NCBI RefSeq assembly: GCF_028389875.1
Contig: NC_084665.1
Location: forward strand, 248,001-312,000
DNA from: Rhea pennata
Taxonomy: Eukaryota; Chordata; Aves; Rheiformes; Rheidae
Length of the DNA: 64,000 nucleotides
Reading direction: 5' to 3'
Part shown: positions 46,601 through 58,500 of the stretch, piece after piece
How the letters are laid out: the number at the start of each line of letters is the position of its first letter
Numbering within the stretch: position 1 is the first letter of the stretch
Made by a program: the position numbers and the translations under genes
Notes under the pieces: generated by a model
Database searches by the model: none
Seen by the model: only the letters and a program-made list of their open reading frames with translations
What the model was told of the DNA's origin: nothing

Positions 46601-49427
46601 CTTACTCAGCACCCAGGTTATGGGATAAGACTATCCAAAGTGTATTTGTCCTTTTGTGCTAAATAAGGACTCTACCTAGAAGTTAAAGTTGTGGGACCCA
46701 CAGGAACTTACAGAGCAGACTGTATGGAGCTTGCCTGAGCTCATAGAGGAAGTTTGGGACAGAGCAGGGGCTTAGTCTGGGCCTTGTTCACAAGACCGGC
46801 TCTCATCTTCCTTAGGAACTGTGACCACTCAATGGCCACTTACACTTTGAGCACATGTGAAGAAGAGAGTTGTGGTCTTTTACTCTTAAACATTTTTTTC
46901 TAATTCAACTTTTTGATACGATATTTGAATTGCAGAAGATTCAAGAGTACAACTCTAAGATTGAACTTTTGAAAGAGTAGTTATGTGCAAGGTCACCAAG
47001 TTGATTTATTTCAGTAGCAGCAAAGAGCTGGAGGCCATCTACCCTGCCACATGTCTGCAGAATAAACTAGTCCTTTGTGCATGTTGGCAGCTTTGGAAGT
47101 GTTTTGTCAAAACAATTTGTTCTGCAAGTGGAAAAGTATTAGCTCTGTGACCTCTGGCTAATTGATGAACCTAGTAGGGGAGGTACATGTGTGGCTTAGC
47201 CCAACGTTTAGCTATACTTGAAGATCAAAAATTGCCTCAGAACATTCAAAGGTGTGCAACAGATTTGAGTGAGCCTTAAACTGTGTATTTTTTCCCAGTG
47301 GTTGGGGATGTCTAGCATTGTGACGGTGAGTACACAGAGATTGTTAACATGTATCAAAGAATATCCTCAAGTGGTAGCTTTTTAAGTGTACTTGTATAAT
47401 TGATCATATTACAGTCGTAATTAAATGAAGCTTTTACTTTTTACTTTTTTTTTTTTTTTTAACATATGCTGTCTTGTAGGAATATTCCTTGGAAAAAAAA
47501 AAACTAGTTAGTTCAGTGGGATCTGACAGGAACACCGCGCTCTTCCTTACACCAGCAAAATCAACCCAATAGCTCATGGGAACCTACTCTTTTCTGAACC
47601 CTCTCTGCTCAGCCCAGCAACTGCAAGAGTCTACCAGGCTGAGAGTAGCTCACTGGCTTGGACTCTTCTGGCTTTTGGTCAGAACCCTACTAGAATCTTT
47701 GCTCCTGTGCCTGCTAGGAAGTCAAATGTGATAGCATTGGGGCTGTTGAAAGCAGATACTGTAGTAGGTGGAGATAACCCCAGTCTTAGCACAAGACTCC
47801 TTTGTGGTTTAATAGCCGATAACACCTCTTGAGTCATGGTGATATCCCTATGAGGCATAGGATGGCAAGGTGAGGCTAGCTGAAGTTGCACTAGATGTAT
47901 GGCAAGAAGCCAGTGAAATGTACTGAATGAATGTTTAAAATTACATGAATGAGTGTTTAAAGCAGGAGCTGGCATCCAAAGTGACCTTGTTACTGTGATT
48001 CTAGTGCCTGGAAGATCCAGCAGTGTCACACATGTGGCAAGGCAGAGAGGGCCTCTGGAAGACAGAAGACCATCATTTAACGTGTTTTCAAAGCAATGTC
48101 TGGAGATAGTAGGTACATGATTTAGCAAGCTGAAGAAGTAGCAGAATCATATATTCAGACCACACGTTGAAGATGGGTGATAGGCTGGTGTGCACTTTAG
48201 TTTAGTATTCCAGCTTTCACTAAGGGGTACCAGGCATTACACCTGCTTCACCCATTACATTTTGGTTTTAAGTATTGCTTATACTTGAGCAAAGTAGTCA
48301 TAGAATCTCTCCCCCCCACCCCCCACGGGGTCAATAGAGCTTTACCTCCCTGTTTTCTGTTGGTGACCTAGGTTGCTCAAGGCTATTGCGCTTTTTTGGT
48401 TTTGTTTTTCCCCCCTCCTTGATGTGCTTTGATTCTGGTTCAAGGTGATCACCACATGGTGCACACACTGGTCTGAAATAATGTCATGTTCCCTGGGTTA
48501 CTTTGCCCTGCTGTACTTCCAAAGCCCCAAAATGCTCTGATGCAAAGCACCTGTAATTATGATTGTCCTCCCTGTCCCTGCAGTATGAGGAAGCCATCCT
48601 GTGGATGCTCTCACTAGACACTGGCTCCCTGCTGTCCCAGCCTGCAGGGAAACAAATAGGATATTTGTGCAACAGGCTGCTTTCTTCTTTTATGAGATGC
48701 TTTTGAAACATGCTCTGTTACTACTAAGAGCAAAGCTAGGTTTTATCTTTACACTTAAGAAGCCGCACAGTTCCGGCATGTCTCTGCAACCCTCAAAGGA
48801 AACCATGGTGAAAACGAAAAGCTATTGGCTAATCAAACAACATCCTGGAGTGCATTAGAACTTTCTGTTCATGGAAGCCAAAGTAAAACTAAAACCTTCA
48901 GAAAGAACCTGTCTGAAACCTCCATTCTAATGATTTAAGACCAGCTGCAATTAGGAGAGTTTCCTTGCTCAGCAAAGTAAGAGATGATATGGAGTAATGT
49001 TTCATTAAAGTCAGCTAATTGGCACTCAAGTGCCCATCTGTACTTAGCAGTCAAATTGTTACACACTGTCTTTAGATTTAATAATCAAGGTTATGCAGAG
49101 TTTAAACACTGACAAATAAATTAAAACTGTAAGTTTACCTTAAAATCCTGAGATGTCCCTAGATAACAGGATTTGCTACAATGGGAGAAAAATATTTTAA
49201 GCAGTTGAAGTTTCAGCAGCAATTTGAACCCTGCAGTGCTGAGCCAACATGGGCATGGTCAAAAGAGAGTTACTATTTACTGATGTGTGAAAGACCTGTA
49301 CTTTCTGGACCTGAAGTGCAAGGAAAAAGAAAAGTTATTTTCCCTTCTTACCATCTGAAGTCCTGGTGAAGCCCCAGAGTGCAAAACAGCAAAGTGCAGC
49401 GAAACTGCAGGCAAGGTTCACTGCCAT
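43595..49427 (-). CDS. CST7: CST7, cystatin F (leukocystatin), complete coding sequence in four exons
   Basis: Type 2 cystatin, an inhibitor of papain-like cathepsins (C, L, H, S) in the endolysosomes of leukocytes. Exons 49427-49352, 44782-44610, 44287-44171 and 43672-43595 give 147 residues (human 145). A signal peptide is present (about residues 1-25, MAVNLACSFAALCCFALWGF start). Inhibitory features: the N-terminal Gly of KPGFP (39), the QxVxG loop as QIVRG (83-87), the Pro-Trp hairpin (134-135), and SND (66-68), the legumain-binding motif of cystatins C, E and F. Four conserved cysteines (101, 112, 126, 146) form the two standard disulfides. Two N-glycosylation sequons overlap at NNSS (63-66). 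The mammalian dimer cysteines are both absent: the helix cysteine aligns with Ser65, and no cysteine lies between residues 15 and 100. The four-exon structure and position next to APMAP favour CST7 over other cystatins. Confidence 0.95.
44171..44287 (-). CDS. CST7: CST7 exon 3
   Basis: Acceptor ctctag precedes 44287 and donor gtacgt follows 44171 on the minus strand. It encodes IVRGLKYMLQVEIGRTVCEK and then RQHSNLDSCKFQKKKKLQQ, with the first disulfide pair (Cys101, Cys112). The run of four lysines is unusual but in frame. Confidence 0.95.
44610..44782 (-). CDS. CST7: CST7 exon 2
   Basis: Acceptor ttctag precedes 44782 on the minus strand and donor gtaaga follows 44610. It encodes VYVPPPHSTTKPGFPVPMN, then NNPGVRKAARFGVYRYNNSS and NDLFLFKELQINKAMVQ. 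It has the N-terminal Gly, the central helix and the glycosylation sequons, and ends on the Gln of QxVxG. Confidence 0.95.
46028..46061. repeat. CST7: A-run plus (GA)n microsatellite in CST7 intron 1
   Basis: Thirteen A followed by about ten GA dinucleotides. On the CST7 sense strand this is a (TC)n-T(n) pyrimidine tract, but it is far from any exon. Confidence 0.9.
47445..47460. repeat. Poly(T) run in CST7 intron 1
   Basis: Sixteen T in a row, preceded by TTTAC repeats. Confidence 0.85.
49352..49427 (-). CDS. CST7: CST7 exon 1, signal peptide
   Basis: The ATG is at 49427-49425. It encodes MAVNLACSFAALCCFALWGF then TRTSD plus one base, with donor gtaaga reading leftwards from 49351. The hydrophobic core followed by TRTSDA fits a secretory signal. 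The phase 1 donor matches the phase of exon 2. This start is inferred from the splice phase and signal-peptide character, since N-termini of cystatins are poorly conserved. Confidence 0.82.
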
Positions 49428-49560
49428 CACCACCACTGCAGAAGAGAAGTCTTTGAGACAGAGAAGTGCCTGCCCTGCTTCCTGCAGATGAAGTTGTCCT
49501 CCTTTGAAATGTTCTTATTGGCTGGGGAGAGAAGGAGGGAGGGGGAACCAGCCTCCACCT
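49428..49560 (-). promoter_or_regulatory. CST7: Candidate proximal promoter / 5' UTR of CST7
   Basis: Upstream of the CST7 ATG on the minus strand lie a CCAAT element (complement of attgg, 49517-49521) in a pyrimidine-rich context and an AGGAAG ETS/PU.1-like core (complement of 49478-49483). No clear TATA box. PU.1-type control fits a leukocyte gene, but the sites are short and unproven. Confidence 0.3.
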
Positions 49561-52500
49561 GCCACGATCACAGTTCAAACACTGACTTTGTCTCCTGCTG
49601 ATGACTACGCACCTCTAAACCCTGCCACATAGCTGTTGCTCAGAAGTTGTGGTAATGGTTCCCGTTCAGCTGCTGGAAGGGACTTTTGCTTCATGACCCT
49701 CAGGTCACGTGTGCAGAAATATGGGTGGGTACATGTGATGTGACACCCTTCCCTTGTTCTGGGAAGTGTGGTGGGGGTGATGAAAGTTACAGTCATGTGC
49801 TTCAAGGTTCATGAGGAAATTTTGTGAAGAAATGGGCTGTGAGCCCAGGGGAGATGTAGCTCCTGACTTGTGGATGGATGTTACTGCAGGGTGTTTGTGG
49901 AAGCCAAACAGCCAAGATGGGGTTGTAGGGCTGGAGTGAGAGGGAACATCGATTGTGGGTGGAGGGAGACAAGAAAGTGCCAGGTGTACCCATGCAAGGG
50001 GCTCCACTGAGTAAGGAGAAAAAGCATTTTGGGTTCAGTGGCTGGGGAAAAGGCTGCTCCATATTTATAAAAGGTATTTTGAGAGCAGGAATAGGCTGTG
50101 CTATGCTCAAAGGAGGTAACATTTCCTTCAGATGTAGGAGAGAGAGAGCAAAGGAAGGGGGGTTCATTTGACTCTGTGGTATGTAGAGCTCTTCAGCTCT
50201 AGGGTCTAGGTCAGTGTTTAATTTCCAAAGAGATGGTCTCCAGACAGCTTTGCCCCTTGCTGAGGAGCTTGCAAATCTGGGGAAAGGGCTTGGTTGCCAG
50301 GCCTTGTGGTTTTCATCACACAGCTGAAATCACTAGCTGTCAGATTCAGGAGACTGGGAGATGAGACCTCACTGAAAGGCTGGCATGGTGAACCTTAGTC
50401 TGTATATATTTGTGTATTTGTTTCAGGTGAGCTCAAAAGTGGCCTTTCACTTGTCCCAGCAAATAAGTTGTGCGCCCACCTGAGAAAAGCCATCTTATTG
50501 CCCAAAGGAAAGTCCTAATCCAGGCCAGCGTGGGTGGCACAGAAGCAGCTAGGAGGAATCATCTTAGTATTTCTGTGTAGGAAGAGATTAGGTCAACCCC
50601 TGTTGAAATACCCTGCTAAAAATGAACAGAACAAACATGGTGAGTCACACTTACTTGTACAGTGTGAAGCCCATGGACCAGACTCCAAAGCCCATGGAAA
50701 ATGATGAGAAATTTTCCTTTATTTTGAATCTTTTTGTCCCATGACCTATGGTTGTACATTATGATCCAGCATGCTGATTCTCGGCTGGAGCTCCATGTGC
50801 AATAGAGTTGCCATGTCACAGGGAGCTTGTACTTCTACCTCTAAAGCTTCTCTGGCTCCTGGAATAGCTCAGTCTATGTACACTAGAAGCCCTGAAAGAT
50901 GAGTCTGGGGGACAGGCAAAGAATCAGAGTAAAAATGCATTTAGGCTGAAAGCTGAAGTTTTTATGGCAAGATTGACTCCAGTCTGGACTGGAAAGCATA
51001 CAGAAACTGTGACTGAGCCTGCTTGCAGTCTCATTGGATGGCACTAGTGCACATTCCGCTTCAAGTGCAGGCAAGCATTCAGTTTGGGAAAGGTAGATAG
51101 TGTTTGCCTTTCCAAAACATGGTGTTTCTCCTGGGTCCTGTAGTTCCTGCAAAATGCTGGATGAACACTGTGAGAATTTGCATTTTGCTTTCTGATTGAG
51201 TTCAAGTCAGTTCTGGCAGCAAAATTACTCTGTAGAGAATAAGCAGGAGGGAAGCATGTGAGTAAAGGCTATTCCTTCAGTGTCACCACTGTGCCAATGA
51301 CTCCTCAGACTTTTTTTAACCTGATTTTGGCAGGGCGAGATGTCCAGGAAACATCCCCAGACTGCACACTGCAGTAAGATATCAGGTATGTTACATTAAT
51401 TCTCCTAATGAAAGTATTCTTCAAGTACTAAGTGAGTGGACATGCCATCACAAGAGAAGTGGTTTCCCTGAGCCCCAAATACCATCCAGCCTTCATTCCT
51501 CTGGCTCCAGATCTCTGTTTGCTGATGTTGTTGTCTCAGAAAGTAGAAGCTGAGTCTGGAACCTTTTTGACACCTGTGATGTTTGAGAATTCCTTCTCCA
51601 GTAGGTTAACTGGTGTCTAACAAAGGCTGAGCTTGCCTACTGACCTGCCCCTCAACTGTGGCACAGGTAAGGACTCTTTTCTCTACATGGCTGAATTAGG
51701 TATCTTCAAGACCTCCTTTTGTCTTCAAAACTGTGCTCCACAGTTTCTATCTCTCAGAGAAACCCTGGAGTTGTGTCTTTATAAGCCTGTGGTGGAGTCC
51801 TTCTGTGATGTGCTAAAGAGAGGGCCTCGGGGCCCTGGTCATGGGATTGCAGGGTATCTCCTGTGTGGCTGCACTGATGTGAGATCCCCTTTGCCACCCT
51901 GCTGTGTGACATACTAGGATTTGTTCAGGATACCTGCAAAGACCACTGTCTGTTTCTTTCCCTCTTTGCTTCGTGTTGAGCTTGTGGTCTTTTGATTTGA
52001 GTTAATGTGAGGGGCCCAGGAATGATCCTGCTCAGGGATGGGGTGGCTTTTCTAGAGCATAAATTCTTTCTTTGCTTAAAACAAGTGCCTTGGGATGCCA
52101 TCGGGAGCCTGTTGCCCAGGTTTGGTGTGAGTGGGGGTGATGACTAAGGAAGGCAGAGAGGGTGGAGAGATACAGAGCCAGGTGGAATGGCTGTGCGTGC
52201 CAGAGCTGCAAGGCCACCTTGCTTAGCTGTTGGCACTAGAGGGCACCAGAATGTAATTCACTGCGCCAAGGCCTAAACTGGTGTGGGCACAAGCAGTTTC
52301 CTGGGCAGCTGTTGCTGCATTACCTCTGACATCAGTGCTGAGGAGACCACGCCACTCTTCTTCTGAAATCTGGAAAATTGCCCATGGCTTTGATGGACCA
52401 GCTCTTGGATGTCTAATGGTTAGTGCCCTGTGGCAGAAGGGAGCATCCTCTGATTGCCGGGAACCACTAGTGATGGTCTGATGCAAACCCTATCTGTGCT

Positions 52501-55500
52501 CCCTTCTGCCGTTCCGTTGTGGTGGCATCTCTGCTGCAGTAACTAACTTTGTCCTGGAAAGCTTGGGGCCTGCTCTTTCCTTAAGAGCACTCTTTCAGTG
52601 TTAGCAGGGTTTATAAAGCTGTTCAGACTCTTAAAGAAAGCAACATGTGTCTGCACAGAACAGATTTTTCCTGCCTTCTGCGCTCTACCTTTCTTTCCAT
52701 AAAAGATAGTTATTTACAGTGCTTCCAAATCAATCTTTCCTTTCCCTAAGGACCCCTTTTACTCAGCTGATCAAGTTTCTTCAGTCCTTCTAGGAAGTAA
52801 CAGACTTCTCACTACTAAATGTGGTAAGTACTATACAAAAAAGCCCTAGGAAAAACCTGGACACACACCTCCCACCCCCACAATCCCTCAAGTAATCGAC
52901 AAATGCGAGAGCAAACTCCTTCTCTAAGCTCACAATATATAAATACTAGTTATTTCTTTTTGTTAGGGCAATTTTTGTGCAATGGAGAGAGGAGGAGAAT
53001 GTGACTGGAGAATGGCCCATAAACTACCCTGGGTTACCCTTGGAGGACCCAGCTCTTGAAGAGTCTAAATTCAGTTGGGAATTAGGTGTCTCAGCTGGCT
53101 TTTTGAGTGGGGCACTCTTAGGCAAAGTAAGTACATGGGAACGATGTCTTGCTGTCTCCAACTTTGCATTGTCTCCTCCCAGGCAGGTGCCATTTCTTGG
53201 GACACAGAAGGCCACTGCTCTGTGCCCCAGAGTTTTTTCCAGGAGGAGTGCAGCAATGTGGTGTCTGCTCTAACATCCACCCCTGGAACACGGATCCAAA
53301 CCTTTCCTCCAGGTCAGCACAGGCCATATGGGTGCAGTCTGTGTGGTGGTTTCTGCTCTCTAAATTTCCCATAATGTGGTGGTTCCTGTGTGAGCAGAAA
53401 TTCAGAACAGGGAGAGGTTGAGAGTAGAGGAAGGCTAGCTCATTATCCCATGGTAAACAGTGCATCTGCTCTAAACCAGCAGCTAGCCCTGACCTGGTAT
53501 AAATCAAACCCATGACCCTTTTGCATTAAGATAGGTTAAACAGAACTTAAAAGATTTGCATTCTTAAAGAATAGTCTTGTTTGGTTTTGTGTGAAGAGGA
53601 GTTGTTTAATGCAAGTTGTGGGAGACCAAGTCTGCTCTCTTTTCTGCAAGTTTGCAAAGCCTGTTTATTCTCTTGCTGTTGGTCTAGGTTATTAGAGGCT
53701 TGGAAACTGTGCAATCATGGGATTTTTTAAATTAAATAACACCCTCCACTTTTATTATCTGTGCAAACTGAATCAAAGATGCAATTATCTTTTCCTTTTT
53801 TTTTTGTTGAAGAAGCAAAACCACAGTACATGAAAATTAAACTTCATGACATTTGGTGCGCAAGGCAGGTTTTTCAGCATTACGTCTTGTTTCCTCCATT
53901 CAAGCCAGACCTTTGGCCTCACAACGCAGCCTGATGGTAGCCTGCACAGCTTCTTGGAACAACACCAGCAGGAGCTACATGGAGTCACTCCTGAGTTACT
54001 TCTGTAAATGCAATCAGCATCTGGCTCTGCACCCACATTTTTTCCATTTGCAATTCTGACTCTCTCTCTTTGCACTTCATGAATCAGTGGGGGGCTGTAA
54101 GAAAAAATCATCTCATTAACTTTTTCAGGGATTTGGAGAATGACTGGAGATGAAATGTGCTAGAATTACACTTTCAAAAGTTTTAATTAAGACACATTTA
54201 CTAGTGTCAATAGTTGTTTTCTTTTTCCTTTAATCTTTCTTGCATTTTCTAGGCCTTCATCTGATCCCCAAGGCAGCCAGTTTATTTGAGTTTGCTTTAA
54301 TGAAGGATCTGAGCAGGAGGATTCTCTCAGTGGGAACATAGAAATCACCACATTTCAGTTTTGGGGAGATGAGTTCATGAGAAAACATATTTTGGCAGAG
54401 TGCCCACAACAGACTTCAGATCTTAGAGGAGAATGAGGTGGGCATGATGTCTTCTTCCATACCAGAGACCTATACTTTGGTGCAGATGTTGAAATATGTC
54501 ACCCTACAGAGAAAGGACTGCTCAAAGAAGAAGGACCAGAATAAAGAGTTCAGGTCAGGACCCCACTGCTCCTCTTTCTTCCTATAGCAGGAACGTCCTG
54601 CCAACCCATCTTTCCTAAGTGGAAAATCGTACAGTTCACATAGCAGGAGCTTTAGTACAGAGCCACAGGAGCAAGCCAAAGGGTGGATACACCCTTCAGA
54701 GCAGCTCCTTTGTTCCTCCAGCAGATGCTCTGCACTTTACCAACACCCTGCCTGTGTCTCCGTTGCAGAAGTAGCTGTGATTTTTGCAAAGGAGATTAGG
54801 AATCGTGACTGCATCTGGTTTTCTCCAAGTGGTAACTTTTGAACTGACTTTCAACCAAACACAAAAGTGGGCTGGAAGTCTTGAGGATAATTTGATTGCT
54901 ATGTATTTCTGGAGAAGCACTGATCTGCTGAAGGGGGAGACTGAAATGAATGCCCAGGCTCAAGGGAGGGGGAGCGCAGCTCTGCAATTGTCCAGTCTAT
55001 GTGCCAATGGCAATGTTAGCCAGCGTACAGAAACTCCCTAGAAATTGCACTGTGGGGTGTTCGTAAGGAATCAGTGCGTGTAAAGTGCGTGTTACCTTGG
55101 GGCTGTGGTTTTACTCATTTTGAAATGAATGTACCTCCCACTTCCTCCCTCACTATCTCAAGATTTAAAGTACTGTACCTCGAATGCAAGCCTGCCCCTC
55201 CATGCAACCAGTACAATTAGAAAGGAAAAGTGTGTTTCACCAGTTCTAGATGCTCTAGCGCTGTTCCCACTGCAACATCCTAGATTTACTACTCAAATTT
55301 AAAATCAGCTAGCATCTGATTACTTCAACAAGAACAAGTGCTCCTTTTCTAACATAGGAATGTGATATACAGATGTCCAGAGCAAAGATCCCTGTAGCGC
55401 TAAACCTTCTGTCTGAGGGCAGCCCAGAGGGGACAATTACTGTTCCCCTAAGCCACCCTTGTTCTCTATCTCGTTTGGGGAGCTGAGTTTCACTGGGAGT

Positions 55501-58500
55501 TGGTGGGCTACAGATCAAGTTAGTGACCAGACAGCCTGGGATGGGGTCTGTCTGAAGGGCCCTATCTAGATACAAAGATCTTTTTGTTATCACATTAGAA
55601 AGTGCCTGGGTAGTGCTATAGGCTCAGTCAGATGCTCAGTGCTGCTAATTGCTTGTGTTTCAGTAGCACTGGTCCCTGCCATGGGCTAGAGTTTGTGGTG
55701 TAAAAGGTTCATGGAAAACATTGAATGGCCTTGCAAACTCTTCCTGTTAATCAGACACCATCTACTGCAGCTGGCAATTAAAAGTAGTTAGCAAGTCTTT
55801 ATTTGGGTGGTGTGAACAGTCACAGCTGCTTGCTACAGCTGCTTTTTCTCCCTTTGCCACCACCCTGGAGGTAGTGGGCTGCTATTTCTTGGAGAAGATG
55901 GAAGCAGTTGTTGCAATGGAGGATGAGGAGGGAGGTGCTGTGATAATAGGTGAGCTCTGCAGGCGTAAGTCATGCTGAAAAAAGGAGGAGACATGGTGTG
56001 CTTGGATTTTGCACCTAGGCGTTTCTGCGTGGGAACACACACAAGCACAAAGGCAGAGTGATAGCGTCCTGACCCCAAAAGACACACAATATACAAGCAG
56101 TATTTCCTTCTCCCAGACAGGGAAAGCACACATAGATGGCTTAGGGACACTTACCAAAAGCGGGTAACTGGTCACCGGAGACAATGAATCCAAAGCCTTT
56201 AATCACTAGGTGAGAGCAGGCTGCTCTGTGATCTGAACCTGTGTTAGACAGACAGCTGAGAGATGCTCTGACAGCCCCTTTGTGCCTTCTGTGAGCACAA
56301 TACAAAGGTGACTTTGTTTGCTTTGGTGTTCCTCTTCCCTGAGATCTTGCAAATGCATCCAACAGGTCTTCATCTGGCCTGCACTGGACCTGCAGGACTC
56401 AGGACAGGCTGTCCTGGGGACTCTGCTTTGCTCACACTCATTTGCCATCTGCTGCTATCCTTAGTGCTCATTGTCATATTTAATGAGTCTCTCCAGATAA
56501 GGCAGGTGCTGTTGACAAGTGAATAGCAAATATTGCACTCAGGCTTAAGAATGGGGTGGTGGCAAGTGCTGTGAAAACTCAGGGTGCCTGTGCTATGCGT
56601 TAGGCTTAAAAACATGCTTGGCAGGAATGACTGCAAGGAGGGCAAAGGGGTCTACCAAAGACAGGATATGCTGCACTAACTGATTCTTTTTAGATTTCTT
56701 CTGTGGGAGAAATTGATCTGAAGGCTCTGGGTGCAATGAAAGTATTTGCAATGGTGTCTTGTGGGAAAGGACATTGGAAGCTGGAGAGGGGGATAGCTAG
56801 TAAAAATGCCATATAGGTGGCTGAAGAATAGGGCCGTAGTGAAAGTCTGTTTCAGGCTGAAAGCCTTCAAGATTGGTTTTCAGACTGTCGTGTTTTCTAT
56901 ATTCAGGACCAGTTTTGGCACAAGCTGCAAAAAAGTAAGTGAAAGACTAATTGAAGCATACTGGCACTGCAATATAAGCCTGTGTCTGCAATGCAGTGCA
57001 TGCTGCAGATCTCCCAAGATGAAGGAAGATAAAGCTAAAAATCCCATCCATAACTCCATGGAGCTTCTCTGTCTGTCACGTGCCCTCAGCACTATTGAGA
57101 CTTGGATCTGACAGTCATAGCTTGTCTTTCCTGTGCTATTTTCCCTTTTACCATCACTGCTAGATCTTACCTGTTGCTTCAGATCAGTGAGGAGCAACCA
57201 CTCACTGATCTGATGGAGGCCTGAGCTATGATTTTTGTATGCAGCTGGCAACACTGACATGTGCAAAACACTCTCAGGGCAAGAAGGATTGTGTCAGAGA
57301 TCCCCTGCCAGGGAGAACAGAAAATTGGTGTGGCCTGGATCTAATTTCAGCAAAGCACAGTAGCATCTGTTATCTCAGTACCCTAGGCAGAGGTTTTCTC
57401 CTCTTGCTTCCCTCCTGTAAGAAGTGCATGTGGTGTCTAGACCCAGAGCAGAAAATGAAGATCTCATCCCTTTCCAGCTGCTCTGGCATCTTCTGACAGT
57501 TCAGACAGTGGCTGAAAAGCCATGCTGCAGCTCAAAACACATAAAGGAAGTGTTATCTGCTAAAATTCATCGCCAAAAGACAAGGTTAAACTGGTACTAT
57601 AGCAACAAAAATGAAGAATCAATCCAGGCTTAATTATCTTTTGCAGAAACTGTTTTGGAGCAATTCACATTGCTGCCCTTCTACTCCCTGATAAAGGCAG
57701 TGTGTGCATTTTACTGCACTAAGTCCTTTTCCTTTAGCTACAGCTAATCAGCGTGATAGGGAATAGGTCATCGTCAGAGCACCATTGAGCCTTAATGGGG
57801 AGAAATCTGCCTAGAGGCCTAGAGAGTAAAAAAAAAAAAAAAGAGAGAGAGAGAGAGAAAAAAAGAGAAGAAAGTAGCTCACTTGTAAAGCAAAACTGCT
57901 GTTTCTGCACTCATGATGCTTGGGAAGTCTGGCATGTGTGTGCAGACTTGCATTAACATCATTCCCTAGAAAAGAAGTGTGTTGTGGGACTGCTGAAACA
58001 GCTTCTGCAATTCCTTGTCTTTAGAAGCGGGAGACAGAGAATTGAGGATTTTTCCTTTTTTCTTTTTGATCACTTGTACTAAGCTTCAAGGGCCTTGTCT
58101 GGAGACAAAAGGCAATTCTCAAACAGCTCAATCTGGGATGACAGTTAGGAATGATATGAATGACACCTGCTTTTTTAATGTCTGTGAAGCAAATTAGGTA
58201 TTTAACAAGCAAAGGAAAATTCACAGAAAAGGGCTGAATAGCTGTGGTTACATTTTACAAAAGAATCTAGAAATTTTGCCAACCTACATGCTTCAGGGCA
58301 CACTGCCAACTGAGCAATAGTGGTCAGGAACAGCAGCAGGTGCTGGGTTACCCCATTTCTGGGTCCTATGGGATTTACACGTGTTTCTTGGAGGGACCAG
58401 GTGCTGTCTGCTGTCAGAGAGGGACTGGTGGATGAGACAGACCTTGAATTTAGTGAAGTGGCAGGCCAAAGAGGAAAAGGGAGTGCCCAACAGGATTTTT

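Noticed and set aside
47679..48128. 149-codon minus-strand open frame inside CST7 intron 1
   Set aside because: No splice support, no family signature and biased composition; CST7 joins exon 1 to exon 2 in frame without it.
49352..49578. Minus-strand frame reading MNCDRGRWRLVPP over CST7 exon 1
   Set aside because: The other frame gives a signal peptide, an in-phase donor and joins to exon 2; this one does neither.
53785..54111. Cysteine-rich minus-strand frame near CST7, considered as a possible second cystatin
   Set aside because: It lacks QxVxG, the Pro-Trp hairpin and the cystatin cysteine spacing, and no splice partners were found.
46028..57870. The two A-run/(GA)n tracts as poly(A) tails of retroposons
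   Set aside because: No element body or target duplication is visible beside either tract; the flanks are unrelated, and avian-type CR1 does not end in poly(A).
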